From contig CAVRXU010000008.1 in assembly GCA_963725155.1 (NCBI GenBank), positions 682,001 through 746,000 of the forward strand: a stretch of 64,000 bases of DNA, written 5' to 3'. This stretch comes from DATDAH01 sp963725155. Lineage in GTDB: Bacteria; Actinomycetota; Acidimicrobiia; Acidimicrobiales; DATDAH01. Made by a program: the position numbers and the translations under genes. Of the stretch, positions 8,785 through 16,779 are shown in pieces (position 1 is the stretch's first letter; each line of letters begins with the position of its first letter). The notes beneath the pieces were generated by a model. That model was not told the DNA's origin, did no database searches, and was given only the letters and a program-made list of their open reading frames with translations.

Positions 8785-8790
8785 TACGGT
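8785..8790 (+). promoter_or_regulatory. -10 box TACGGT of the SDR at 8798
   Basis: TACGGT ends 7 nt before ATG 8798. This favours that start over an in-frame ATG at 8771, which would lie upstream of the box. Confidence 0.55.
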
Positions 8791-8797
8791 CCGGGGC

Positions 8798-9622
8798 ATG
8801 GAGCAGCTGAGCGGACGGGTCGCCGTGGTCACGGGGGCCGGATCGGGGATCGGGCGGGCGCTGGTGCGCCGGCTCGTGGACGAGGCCATGTCCGTGGTCG
8901 CCGCCGACGTCGAAGCGTCGACGTTGGATGAGACGGTGGCCGGGTCCGAGGCCGTCCCGGTGGTGTGCGATGTGAGCGATGCCGACGCCGTGGAGGAGCT
9001 GGCGGCCACGACCTACGAGCGCTTCGGCGCCGCCCACCTGGTGTGCGCCAACGCCGGCGTCTTCCAGGGCGGGATCAGCTGGGAGCGCAGCCTCGAGGAC
9101 TGGCAGTGGGTGCTGGGCGTGAACCTGTGGGGCGTCATCCACACCGTGAAGGCGTTCGTCCCCCGCATGATCGAGGGGGGCGACGAGGGCCACGTCGTGG
9201 TGACGTCCTCGATGGCCGGCCTGGCCTGCGCCGCCTTCAGCGGGCCGTACCAGACCTCCAAGTTCGGGGCCTACGCCGTGGCCGAGTCCCTGGCCCACGA
9301 CCTCCGAGCCTCGGGCGTCTCGATCGGCGCCTCCGCCCTGTGCCCCGGCGCCGTCAACACCCGCATCGCCGGCTCCAACCGCAATCGCCCTGGCTCACTG
9401 GCGGCCAAGGGCGGCGAGGACGTCGACTTCGTCGAGGAGGCGCTGGCCGACATGACCAGCCGGCAAGGCATCGACCCCGCCGATGTCGCCTCCCGCGTTG
9501 TGGCGGCCGTGCAGGCCGGCGACTTCCTCATCCCCACCAACGACGCCTACGCCGACCAGCTCCGGATCCACACCGACGCCCAGATCGCCCGCCAGCTCCC
9601 CCCGATGGCCGATTTCAGCTGA
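8798..9622 (+). CDS. Short-chain dehydrogenase/reductase
   Basis: A 274-residue classical SDR. The N-terminal Rossmann motif is VTGAGSGIG (residues 11-19), followed by ANAG (84-87) and the catalytic Ser138, Tyr151 and Lys155 in SSMAG...PYQTSK. Asp37 at the end of beta-2 (AADVEAS) points to NAD(H) preference. It reduces a carbonyl or oxidises an alcohol; the substrate is not deducible. It is convergent with another SDR at 9689, with a hairpin between them. Confidence 0.92.
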   Translation: MEQLSGRVAVVTGAGSGIGRALVRRLVDEAMSVVAADVEASTLDETVAGSEAVPVVCDVSDADAVEELAATTYERFGAAHLVCANAGVFQGGISWERSLEDWQWVLGVNLWGVIHTVKAFVPRMIEGGDEGHVVVTSSMAGLACAAFSGPYQTSKFGAYAVAESLAHDLRASGVSIGASALCPGAVNTRIAGSNRNRPGSLAAKGGEDVDFVEEALADMTSRQGIDPADVASRVVAAVQAGDFLIPTNDAYADQLRIHTDAQIARQLPPMADFS

Positions 9623-9632
9623 ACCCGACCCG

Positions 9633-9680
9633 TACCTTGTGCACCCCGGCGCCAGAAGTGGCGGGCGGGTGCACAAGGTA
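9633..9680. terminator. Bidirectional hairpin between convergent SDR genes
   Basis: TACCTTGTGCACCC at 9633-9646 is perfectly complementary to 9667-9680, with a 20-nt loop that holds CCAGAAG. It lies 10 nt after one stop and 8 nt before the other, so it can serve both transcripts. Confidence 0.65.
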
Positions 9681-9688
9681 GGGAGCCA

Positions 9689-10468
9689 CTAGACGGGCAT
9701 GACGGTGCCGCCGTCGACGCAGAGGATCTGACCGTTCACCAGGGCGGCGTCGTCGGAGGCGAAGAACAGGGCCGCCCCGGTCAGCTGATCGGGCTGCACG
9801 TTGCGCTTCATGGGGCTGAGCTGCTCGAAGAAGGGCATGGCGAAGTCGGGGACGGTGGTCTTGGTGGCCTCGGTCATGGTCAGGCCGGGGGCGATGCAGT
9901 TGACCGTCACCCCGAACTGGCCCAGTTGGCCGGCCAGGTGGTGGGTCAGGCCGATCACGCCCCACTTGCTCTGGGCGTAGGCGTAGTTGCCGACGCCGTT
10001 GAACTCGGGGTCGAAGGCGTTGATCTGGTGCAGGTAGGCGGCAATGGAGGCGATGTTGACGATGCTCCCCCGGCCCTGCTCCACCATGAGCGGAGCCACG
10101 GCCCGGGCCATGAGCCACTGCCCGTGGAGGTTCACGTCGAACACGGTGCGCAGGTAGTCGAGGCTCTGGTCGCCGATGTCCAGGTTCCCGTAGATGGCGG
10201 CGTTGTTGACCAGGATGTCCACGCTCCCGAACCGCTCCCGGACCGCGTCCACGCTGGCCTGGACCGAGGCCTCGTCGGCGATGTCGGTCGGCACCGGCTC
10301 CACGTCGCCCAGAGCAGTCAGCTCTTCGGCGGCCGAGCGACAGGTGTCCTCGTCCACCTCGGCGATGGCGACCCGGGCCCCTTCACCCAGGAAGCGCTTG
10401 GCGTACTCGAAGCCGATGCCCCCTCCGGCGCCCGTGATGATGGCCACTCGCCCGTCCAGTCGTCCCAT
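9689..10468 (-). CDS. Short-chain dehydrogenase/reductase (SDR)
   Basis: A 259-residue SDR with ITGAGGGIG (11-19), VNNAA, NIAS and YAYAQSK. The interval between the NIAS serine and the catalytic Tyr is longer than the usual 12 residues because of an INAFDPEFNGVGN insertion, seen in some actinobacterial SDRs. The C-terminal GGALxNGQxLxVDGG-like segment is typical of the family. ATG 10468 is chosen over a start 33 codons upstream because it matches the SDR N-terminus and has TACGTT 6 nt before it. It diverges from the 10491 gene across only 22 bp. Confidence 0.93.
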   Translation of the reverse strand: MGRLDGRVAIITGAGGGIGFEYAKRFLGEGARVAIAEVDEDTCRSAAEELTALGDVEPVPTDIADEASVQASVDAVRERFGSVDILVNNAAIYGNLDIGDQSLDYLRTVFDVNLHGQWLMARAVAPLMVEQGRGSIVNIASIAAYLHQINAFDPEFNGVGNYAYAQSKWGVIGLTHHLAGQLGQFGVTVNCIAPGLTMTEATKTTVPDFAMPFFEQLSPMKRNVQPDQLTGAALFFASDDAALVNGQILCVDGGTVMPV

Positions 10469-10474
10469 GGGGGC

Positions 10475-10484
10475 AACGTAGTCT
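10475..10484. promoter_or_regulatory. Two divergent -10 boxes sharing two bases
   Basis: Within the 22-bp gap between divergent ATGs, TACGTT reads on the minus strand (10480-10475) and TAGTCT on the plus strand (10479-10484). Each ends 6 nt before its start codon, and they share the TA at 10479-10480. Both transcripts would be leaderless and would compete for the same site. Confidence 0.55.
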
Positions 10485-10490
10485 CGGCGC

Positions 10491-11597
10491 ATGCTCACTC
10501 CGGGAGACGACTTCCCCATCCACCAGGTGGCTGAGCCGATCCGCCACGTCGGGACCAGCGACCGCAACTTCTACGACCGCTACTACTTCAACGCCCACAA
10601 CTGCTCGGGTGACCTCTTCCTGGTGCTGGGCCTGGGCCTCTACCCGAACCTCGGCACCCAGGACGCCTTCGCCGTCGTGCGCCGAGGCGAGAAGCACCGG
10701 GTCGTGCGCTCCAGCCGGGTCCTCGACGACCGCATGGACCTGACCACCGGCCCCCTGCGGGTCGAGGTGGTGGAGCCGCTGCACAAGATCCGCTTCGTGC
10801 TCGAGCCCACCGAGCATCCCCTGGCCCTGGACATGATCTTCGAGGGGGCGCACGCCGCCTTCGAGGAGCCCAAGCAGCTCATCCGCAAGTTCGGCCGGCT
10901 CCTCTTCGACACGGCCCGCTTCTGCCAGAACGGGCGGTGGTCGGGCTCGCTGGAGGTGGACGGCGAGTCCTTCACGGTCGAGCCCGAGACCTGGTGGGGC
11001 ATGCGGGACCGCTCGTGGGGCGTCCGTCCGGTCGGCGAGGCCGAGCCTCCCGGGATCCGCGGCGAGACGGGCCAGATGGTCGGGCTCTGGAACTACGCCC
11101 CCATGCAGTTCGAGGACCACCAGATCTTCTACATCTGCCAGGAGGAGCCCGACGGCACCCGCACCCTCGAGGAGGCGATCCGGGTGTGGAACGACCCGGC
11201 CCGGGAGCCCGAGCCGCTGGGCCGCCCGGAGTGGAAGCACACCCTGGTCCGCGGGACCCGTCGCATCGACACGCCGTCGACCCTCTCCTTCCCGGAGGCC
11301 CCGGGCGGCGGCTTCACCGTGACCGTGAACCCCCTGGTCAACGCCTATGTGGCCATCGGCACCGGCTACGGCATCGAGGACGACTGGCGCCACGGCATGT
11401 ACCAGGGCGACCTGGTCACCCAGTACGTCGAGCACGACATGGCCGAGCTCGACGCGTGGGCCTGGTACTCCCTCAACGAGCAGGTGGCTCGCTTCGAGCG
11501 CTCCGACGGCCCCGTCGGCTACGGCATGCACGAGTACGGCGTCTTCGGCGCCTTCCCGAAGTTCGGTCTCGGTGACGGTGCGGCCGTGGCCGACTGA
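10491..11597 (+). CDS. Uncharacterised 368-residue protein, possible lipocalin-like (AttH/CrtC-type) fold
   Basis: I recognise the type from actinobacterial genomes but not a function. There is no signal peptide or membrane helix. The sequence is beta-rich with many aromatic residues (NFYDRYYFNAHN, ETWWGMRDRSWGVRP, LWNYAPMQFEDHQIFY), a pattern like the AttH/hydroxyneurosporene-synthase lipocalin superfamily, where WGxRD-type loops line a hydrophobic pocket. That assignment is tentative. It is divergent from an SDR and may act on or bind the same hydrophobic substrate. The start is fixed by the ATG 6 nt after TAGTCT. Confidence 0.6.
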   Translation: MLTPGDDFPIHQVAEPIRHVGTSDRNFYDRYYFNAHNCSGDLFLVLGLGLYPNLGTQDAFAVVRRGEKHRVVRSSRVLDDRMDLTTGPLRVEVVEPLHKIRFVLEPTEHPLALDMIFEGAHAAFEEPKQLIRKFGRLLFDTARFCQNGRWSGSLEVDGESFTVEPETWWGMRDRSWGVRPVGEAEPPGIRGETGQMVGLWNYAPMQFEDHQIFYICQEEPDGTRTLEEAIRVWNDPAREPEPLGRPEWKHTLVRGTRRIDTPSTLSFPEAPGGGFTVTVNPLVNAYVAIGTGYGIEDDWRHGMYQGDLVTQYVEHDMAELDAWAWYSLNEQVARFERSDGPVGYGMHEYGVFGAFPKFGLGDGAAVAD

Positions 11598-11677
11598 GGC
11601 TGCGCAGTCGGAGGGGTCAGGAGCGGACGGAAGCCGCTCCGACGAACCGGTGCCGCGGTAGCGGAGTGACGGTCACT

Positions 11678-11683
11678 TAGCCT
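11678..11683 (+). promoter_or_regulatory. -10 box TAGCCT of the lipoprotein at 11690
   Basis: TAGCCT ends 6 nt before ATG 11690, within a 92-bp gap that holds no other obvious signal. Confidence 0.45.
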
Positions 11684-11689
11684 TGATGG

Positions 11690-12478
11690 ATGCGGCGGGC
11701 GACGTTCCTCGGGGCGATGGCGGTCGTCCTCGGTCTCACGCTGAGCGCGTGCGGGGACGACGAGAGTGGTCACGGCGTCACGGCGGCGGCGACCACCTGC
11801 ACCGTGGGCACCGATCCCTCGGGTCCCCTGACCACCGCCAGCGGAGGGCTCCTGGTGGCGCCCGTGGCCCAGCCGTCCGGGTGGGTCGAGCCACCCCAGG
11901 AGGGCTTCGACTGGGACGGCGACGGCGAGGCCGACGTCCTCGGCTTCGACCAGGACGCCGGCGCGGTGTCGGTCACCTGGGCCGACGGGTCGCTCACCGT
12001 CACCGACGTGCGCTCGGATTTCGCCGGCGAGCCGGGCCAGCCCGTCGAACCCGGCGGCGACCCCTTCCTCGACCAGCCCACCGAGAGCGGTCCCCCGGCG
12101 GAGGCCGCCGTGGAGGACGGCCTCGCCGCGCCCACCCCCGCCGCCGTGGCCGACGTGACGGGGGACGGCCTGCTCGACCTCATCGTCCTCGATCAGGGCA
12201 CGGCGTCGGTCCTGGTCGGTGCCGGCGGCGACTCGGCGTCGGTCAGCGTGGCCCAAGCGGCCATCGGCACCGAGGTCGCGGGCTGGCGCAGCCCGCCGAT
12301 CGTGCCCGTGGCTCCCGCCGGCTTCAGCGACGACCAGCCCGCGGTCCCCTACGACCAGGCCACGGTCGTCCCCCGCTGGGACCTGACCGGGGACGGCGTG
12401 GCCGACTGGGTCGTCGAAAGCAACCTCCCCCGGGCCCTGGGCCCGGTCGCCGCCTACGCGGGACGGGCGTGCGGGTGA
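11690..12478 (+). CDS. Secreted lipoprotein with DxDGDG/DxTGDG calcium-type repeats
   Basis: A 262-residue protein with a lipoprotein signal peptide: basic MRR, a hydrophobic core and an LSAC lipobox. The mature part carries three acidic loops, DWDGDGEADVLG, DVTGDGLLDLIV and DLTGDGVADWVV, spaced like FG-GAP/VCBS propeller or dockerin-like calcium loops. It has no recognisable catalytic motif and could bind calcium and a glycan or partner protein at the cell surface. Its stop overlaps the GTG start of the next gene (GTGA), so it is produced together with the GH43-like surface protein. Confidence 0.75.
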   Translation: MRRATFLGAMAVVLGLTLSACGDDESGHGVTAAATTCTVGTDPSGPLTTASGGLLVAPVAQPSGWVEPPQEGFDWDGDGEADVLGFDQDAGAVSVTWADGSLTVTDVRSDFAGEPGQPVEPGGDPFLDQPTESGPPAEAAVEDGLAAPTPAAVADVTGDGLLDLIVLDQGTASVLVGAGGDSASVSVAQAAIGTEVAGWRSPPIVPVAPAGFSDDQPAVPYDQATVVPRWDLTGDGVADWVVESNLPRALGPVAAYAGRACG

Positions 12479-13968
12479 GGCGGGTGGCGCTGGCCGCCCT
12501 CCTGGTGGCAGCCGGCCTCGCCGTGGTGACCGTTCCGGGGCAACCGACCGCCCAGGCCGCCCCCGGGCGCCCGACCACGTTCTTCCCGGACTCGCCCGAC
12601 CCCCACGTCCTGCGGGTGGGCCGCCGCTACTACGCCTACACGACCAACCGGGCCGCCTCCTTCGGTGGGCTGATCCACCTCCCGGTGCTCCGGTCCACCG
12701 ACCTGCGCAACTGGACCGAGCCGGTCGACGCCATGGCCAACCTGGCGTCCTGGGTCGAGCCCGGCCGGACGTGGGCCCCCACCGTGGTCCGCGACGGTGA
12801 GGGCTTCGTGCTCTTCTACTCGGCCACGGAACGGTCGACCGGACGCCAGTGCATCGGCAAGGCCCGATCCCGAACGCCGGTCGGGCCCTTCCGGGACACC
12901 CACCGCGGCCCGGTCGTCTGCCAGCGGCGCCTCGGCGGCTCGATCGACCCCTACGTCTTCCGAGCGCCGAACGGCAACCGCTACCTGTACTGGAAGAACG
13001 ACGGCAACTGTTGTGGACTGCGGGTCTCGCTGTGGGGTCAGCGCCTGCGGCCCGACGAGCGCCTGGCCGGGCACGCGACCCGCCTGCTCAGCTACGACCG
13101 GGCGTGGGAACGGCCCCTCATCGAGAACCCGGCCATGACCTACGCGCCCTCCCACGGGGCCGAGTTCCGACTGTTCTACGCCGCCAACTGGTACGACTCG
13201 CAGAGCTACGCCACCGGGTACGCCCGCTGCGCCACGGCCCTCGGGCCCTGCCGCAAGGTGACGACCCAGCGCCCATGGCACGGCACCACCCGCTACGCCT
13301 ACGGGCCGGGTGGGGCTTCGTTCTTCACCGACTCCGGCGGCCGGAACTGGATGGCCGAGCACGGCTGGTCCCGGCCGCCGGACAAGGTCGGCTACTCCAA
13401 CGGGGGGCGGCGGTCCCTGTTCATCGAGAAGGTGGACTTCTCGGACCGGCGGCCCCGGGTCAACACCACCTTCCCGTACGCCTACCACCGCAACCCGCCC
13501 TACCCGTTCGTGGACGTCCCGGCCTGGGCCGACGCCGCCGTCACCTGGGCGTGGGCCCACGAGATCGTCACCGGGTACCCGGATGGTCCGGACCGCACCT
13601 TCCGCCCCGATCTGACGGTCACCCGAGGCGACGCCGTGCGCCAGGTCCGACTGGCCCGACCCGGGCACCACGTCGACACCCTGCGCCGGACCAGCGTGGC
13701 CATCACCCGCGGCCAGGCGGCCCGTCTGCTGTACCAGGCCGCGGGCGAGCCCGGCGTCCGGCGGGCGACGTTCGACCACGAACTGACCGATGTGGGCTCA
13801 CCGCCGTCGCTGCGGGCCGCCGTCCGTTGGATCGTCCACGACCCCGACGGGGCCGGCGGCCAGGAGGCCGTGGCCTCAGGGTTCCCCGATCACACCTTTC
13901 GCCCCGGGCTCGCGCTCCACCGCGCCGCCTTCATCCGCATGCTGCACCGGATGCGTACCGCCGCCTGA
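12475..13968 (+). CDS. Secreted GH43-like five-bladed propeller protein with two C-terminal SLH domains
   Basis: A 497-residue surface protein. The frame is open upstream to 11683, but the real start is GTG 12475: it opens a signal peptide (MRRVALAALLVAAGLAVV, cleavage near AQAA) and overlaps the preceding stop. Residues 35-330 look like a glycoside hydrolase 43 propeller, with the three acidic residues expected at the active site: Asp42 in DSPDPH, Asp158 in GSIDPY and Glu217 in LIENPAM. Residues about 344-395 and 437-497 are SLH-type repeats (FVDVPAWADAAVTWAW, GYPDGPDRTFRPD, GFPDHTFRPG), which tether proteins to the cell wall. An arabinan- or xylan-type substrate is possible but unproven. 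Confidence 0.82.
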   Translation: MRRVALAALLVAAGLAVVTVPGQPTAQAAPGRPTTFFPDSPDPHVLRVGRRYYAYTTNRAASFGGLIHLPVLRSTDLRNWTEPVDAMANLASWVEPGRTWAPTVVRDGEGFVLFYSATERSTGRQCIGKARSRTPVGPFRDTHRGPVVCQRRLGGSIDPYVFRAPNGNRYLYWKNDGNCCGLRVSLWGQRLRPDERLAGHATRLLSYDRAWERPLIENPAMTYAPSHGAEFRLFYAANWYDSQSYATGYARCATALGPCRKVTTQRPWHGTTRYAYGPGGASFFTDSGGRNWMAEHGWSRPPDKVGYSNGGRRSLFIEKVDFSDRRPRVNTTFPYAYHRNPPYPFVDVPAWADAAVTWAWAHEIVTGYPDGPDRTFRPDLTVTRGDAVRQVRLARPGHHVDTLRRTSVAITRGQAARLLYQAAGEPGVRRATFDHELTDVGSPPSLRAAVRWIVHDPDGAGGQEAVASGFPDHTFRPGLALHRAAFIRMLHRMRTAA

Positions 13969-13980
13969 AGCACCGTTACG

Positions 13981-14035
13981 ACCGTTCGGAACCTGAAACT
14001 CGCGGCCCACCACAAACGACAGGTTCCAGAACGGT
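13981..14035. terminator. Inverted repeat, family A (imperfect)
   Basis: ACCGTTCGGAACCTG at 13981-13995 pairs with CAGGTTCCAGAACGGT at 14020-14035 with a single bulged base. It lies 12 nt after the GH43-like stop and just before the stop of the convergent crotonase. The loop word CACAAAC recurs in the copy at 43394. Confidence 0.6.
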
Positions 14036-14039
14036 CCGG

Positions 14040-14828
14040 TCAGCGGCCTTTCCAGTGGGGGTCGCGGCCTTCGGCGGCGGCCCGGAGGCCTTCGGCGGCG
14101 TCCTCGGTGGCACCGGCGACCTTGCGCATGGTCTCGCCGAAGCGCACCGCGTCGATCCACGGGAGCTCCCGACCGCGGCTCGCCATCTCCTTGATCGCCC
14201 GCTGGGCCAGGGGCGCGCCCTTGGTGAGGCGGGCGGCCAGGGACCGGGCCTCGTCGAGGAGCTGGTCGTCGGGGACGACCTTCCAGACCAGGCCGATCTC
14301 CTGGGCGCGGGCGGCGTCGATGGGGTCACCGAGCAGGAGCAGCTCCATGGCGTGCTGCCAGCCGAGCTTCGGCGGCAGCCGGAGGGCGCCCACGATCGTC
14401 GGGACGCCGATGCGGACCTCCGGGTAGGCGAAGGTCGCCGACTCGGCGGCGATGAGGAAGTCGCAGTGGGCGGCGGCGGTGAGGCCGTAGCCGATGCAGG
14501 GGCCGTTCACCGCGGCGATCGTCGGCTTGAAGATCTCCCAACCGCTCTCGAAGGAGTTCAGCGTGGGGATCTCCCAGAAGGTGCCGGGCCAGGTCCCGAC
14601 CGATCCGGCCCCGTCCTTCAGGTCGGCGCCGGCGCAGAAGGCCCGGCCCTCCCCCGTCACGATGGCGACCCAGGCGTCCTGGTCGTCCCGAAACCGCTCC
14701 CAGGCCGCGTTGAGCCCCTGTCGCATCGCCCCGTTGATGGCGTTCAGGGCCTCGGGTCGCCGGTAGGTGATGGTGACCACGTGGCCGTCCTGCTCGTAGC
14801 CCACGGCCTCGGCCGTCGATTCGCCCAT
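14040..14828 (-). CDS. Enoyl-CoA hydratase/isomerase (crotonase superfamily)
   Basis: A 262-residue crotonase. The CoA/oxyanion loops are FCAGADLKD (64-72) and AAVNGPCIGYGLT (105-117). Glu137 in AYPEVRIG matches the second catalytic glutamate of enoyl-CoA hydratase. At the place of the first glutamate (GGGCEL in the hydratase) this protein reads GYGLTA, so Thr117 replaces it. A one-glutamate protein may act as an isomerase, a hydrolase or on an unusual acyl-CoA. It is divergent from a thiolase, suggesting a beta-oxidation-like pair. TACGGT lies 7 nt before the ATG. Confidence 0.88.
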   Translation of the reverse strand: MGESTAEAVGYEQDGHVVTITYRRPEALNAINGAMRQGLNAAWERFRDDQDAWVAIVTGEGRAFCAGADLKDGAGSVGTWPGTFWEIPTLNSFESGWEIFKPTIAAVNGPCIGYGLTAAAHCDFLIAAESATFAYPEVRIGVPTIVGALRLPPKLGWQHAMELLLLGDPIDAARAQEIGLVWKVVPDDQLLDEARSLAARLTKGAPLAQRAIKEMASRGRELPWIDAVRFGETMRKVAGATEDAAEGLRAAAEGRDPHWKGR

Positions 14829-14835
14829 GGGGCCG

Positions 14836-14845
14836 ACCGTAGACT
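14836..14845. promoter_or_regulatory. Overlapping divergent -10 boxes (crotonase/thiolase)
   Basis: TACGGT on the minus strand (14841-14836) ends 7 nt before the crotonase ATG. TAGACT on the plus strand (14840-14845) serves the thiolase, which has a leader with a GAGGGGG ribosome-binding site. The two boxes share TA at 14840-14841. Confidence 0.5.
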
Positions 14846-14869
14846 CGCCGGACCAGTCGAGGGGGACCG

Positions 14870-16048
14870 ATGGAGAAGGTGTTCGTCGTGGGCGTCGGGA
14901 TGACGCCGTTCGTGAAGCCCGGCAGCCGGGAGGGCTGGGACTACCCCGACATGGTCCACGATGCCGGGACCGAGGCGCTGGCCGACGCCGGCATCACCTA
15001 TGACCAGGTCGACCAAGCCGTGGTCGGCTACAACTTCGGCGACTCGACGGCCGGCCAGCGCGCCCTCTACGAGCTGGGCCTGACCGGCATCCCGATCACC
15101 AACGTCAACAACAACTGCGCCAGCGGCTCGACCGCGCTGTTCACGACCCGGGCCTTCATCGCCGGCGGCATGAGCGACTGTGGCCTGGCGGTGGGCTTCG
15201 AACGCATGGACGACGCCCACGTGTACACGACCCGTGCGTACCCGATCGACAAGCACGTGACCGACATGGTCGAACGCCGGGGCTCGGGCGACGTGGTCAT
15301 CACCGCCCAGCTCTTCGGCAACGCCGGCCGGGAGCACATGGAGCGCTACGGCACCACCGCCGAGCAGTTCGCCAAGGTGGCGGTCAAGAACCACGCCCAC
15401 TCCGTCGACAACCCCCTGTCCCAGTACCAGGACCCCTACACGCTGGAGGAGGTGCTGGGCTCCCGCGAGATGTGGTCGCCGCTGACCCTGCTGCAGTGCT
15501 GCCCCACGTCCAGCGGTGCGGCCGCGGCCGTGCTGGCCAGTGAGCGCTTCGTCGACGAGCACGGGCTCCGGGACCAGGCCGTCGAGATCGTCGGTCAGGC
15601 CATGGCCACCGACACGGCGTTCGTGGGCAGCGACCTGAAGATCTGCGGTACGGAGATGACCCGGTCGGCGGCCGAGCAGGCCTACGAGCAGTCGGGCCTG
15701 GGGCCCGAGGACGTCGACGTCATCGAGCTCCACGACTGCTTCTCGACCAACGAGCTCATCACCTACGAAGGCCTCGGCCTCTGCGCCGAGGGCAAGGGGG
15801 GCGAGCTGATCGACAGCGGCGCCGTCACCTACGGAGGAGACTGGGTCGTCAACCCGTCGGGCGGCCTGCTGTCCAAGGGCCACCCCATCGGCGCCACGGG
15901 CGTGGCCCAGTGCGCCGAGCTCAACTGGCAGCTCCGAGGCATGGCCGACCAACGCCAGGTCGACGGGGCCAAGGTGGCCCTCCAGCACAACCTCGGCCTC
16001 GGTGGCGCCGGCGTGGTGACGATGTACAGGGGCCCGGTGCGGGCCTGA
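14870..16048 (+). CDS. SCP2-type thiolase (acetyl-CoA acetyltransferase family)
   Basis: A 392-residue thiolase of the SCP-x type. Nucleophile Cys83 is in NNNCASGSTAL, HDCFSTNEL contributes the second loop, and GGLLSKGHPIGATG holds the catalytic His. The C-terminal QHNLGLGGAG replaces the CxG motif of biosynthetic thiolases, as is usual in SCP2 thiolases. It cleaves a 3-ketoacyl-CoA with CoA, commonly on branched or sterol side chains in this subgroup (family knowledge; not shown here). It diverges from the crotonase and would complete a beta-oxidation step with it. Confidence 0.93.
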   Translation: MEKVFVVGVGMTPFVKPGSREGWDYPDMVHDAGTEALADAGITYDQVDQAVVGYNFGDSTAGQRALYELGLTGIPITNVNNNCASGSTALFTTRAFIAGGMSDCGLAVGFERMDDAHVYTTRAYPIDKHVTDMVERRGSGDVVITAQLFGNAGREHMERYGTTAEQFAKVAVKNHAHSVDNPLSQYQDPYTLEEVLGSREMWSPLTLLQCCPTSSGAAAAVLASERFVDEHGLRDQAVEIVGQAMATDTAFVGSDLKICGTEMTRSAAEQAYEQSGLGPEDVDVIELHDCFSTNELITYEGLGLCAEGKGGELIDSGAVTYGGDWVVNPSGGLLSKGHPIGATGVAQCAELNWQLRGMADQRQVDGAKVALQHNLGLGGAGVVTMYRGPVRA

Positions 16049-16076
16049 AACCCGAACCGGCGCCGGGCCTGCTGAG

Positions 16077-16589
16077 CTACCCGCAGACGGGCCAGGGGCT
16101 GGAGCCGCTCCGGTCGTAGAGGATCTGGGCTCGCCTGTCCTGCTCAGCCGGCGAGGCGGCGGCCGGGTCACCGTGGCCGCCGACCGCACGCCAGGTGGCG
16201 GCGTCGAACTGGTACGCACCGCGGTAGGTCCCGCTCGAGCTGACGGCGCCGTAGTCACCACCGGACTCGCAGGCCCGGATGGCGGCCAAGATGCTGCTCC
16301 CGCCGGCCGCCGCAGCCCGCCGCTCGAGGGCCTGGGCGTAGACGGCGATGCTGTAGCGCCGGGCGGCGTCCAGGACGGCGTAGTCGGTCACCGCGTCGAT
16401 CCGGTCGACCTCGTCGACGAACGACGCGGTCTTGGCCCGGACCTCGACGACCTGGTCGTCGGTGGCCAGCGAAGGCGGATTGCCCTCGTCGGCGAAGGCG
16501 ACGGTGAGGCCCGTCGCGACCAGACCGGCGGCGAGGGTCAGGCCCACCGTCGCCTTGGTCCGCCGTCGGGGGGAAGACGGCTTCGGCAT
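16077..16589 (-). CDS. Rpf-like (resuscitation-promoting factor) secreted transglycosylase-fold protein
   Basis: A 170-residue exported protein. A basic N-terminus (KPSSPRRRTK) and one hydrophobic segment (residues about 14-33) form a signal peptide. Residues 96-170 match the Rpf domain: AIRACESGGDYG with catalytic Glu108, YRGAYQFDAATWRAVGG, and a terminal WPVCG. Cys107 and Cys169 would form the conserved disulfide. Rpf proteins cleave peptidoglycan and promote growth from dormancy. The Rpf domain is at the very C-terminus with no LysM or G5 partner. It is convergent with the thiolase, 28 bp away. Confidence 0.92.
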   Translation of the reverse strand: MPKPSSPRRRTKATVGLTLAAGLVATGLTVAFADEGNPPSLATDDQVVEVRAKTASFVDEVDRIDAVTDYAVLDAARRYSIAVYAQALERRAAAAGGSSILAAIRACESGGDYGAVSSSGTYRGAYQFDAATWRAVGGHGDPAAASPAEQDRRAQILYDRSGSSPWPVCG

Positions 16590-16779
16590 GGTGCATTGCT
16601 CCTGTGCGTGACAGCGCGCGACGAAGGAGAAGGAACTGAAGGGGACCGCTCCTCAGCCGGGCGCGCGTGCACCTGGGGTATGGGGTCCCGAGCAGGGTGC
16701 AGAGCTTCGTAACCCGAATGCAACATCTGACCCCTGTGCCGTTGGTCACGGCCCCCGGACCGAACGGCCGAAACGGCAG
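16590..16779 (-). other. Leader/intergenic region upstream of the Rpf-like gene
   Basis: This 190-bp gap lies between the Rpf-like gene and the upstream epoxide hydrolase stop. Rpf genes in actinobacteria can carry a c-di-AMP (ydaO) riboswitch; I looked for its conserved core and could not see it. I find no gene and no perfect stem longer than about 6 bp. Confidence 0.4.

Noticed and set aside
11683..12474. Upstream extension of the GH43-like reading frame
   Set aside because: The translation is low-complexity Arg/Gly-rich and antisense in character; the signal peptide at GTG 12475 and the GTGA overlap show the true start.
16590..16779. c-di-AMP (ydaO) riboswitch before the Rpf-like gene
   Set aside because: Expected from other actinobacteria, but I cannot find its conserved core words or pairings; a covariance-model search would decide.
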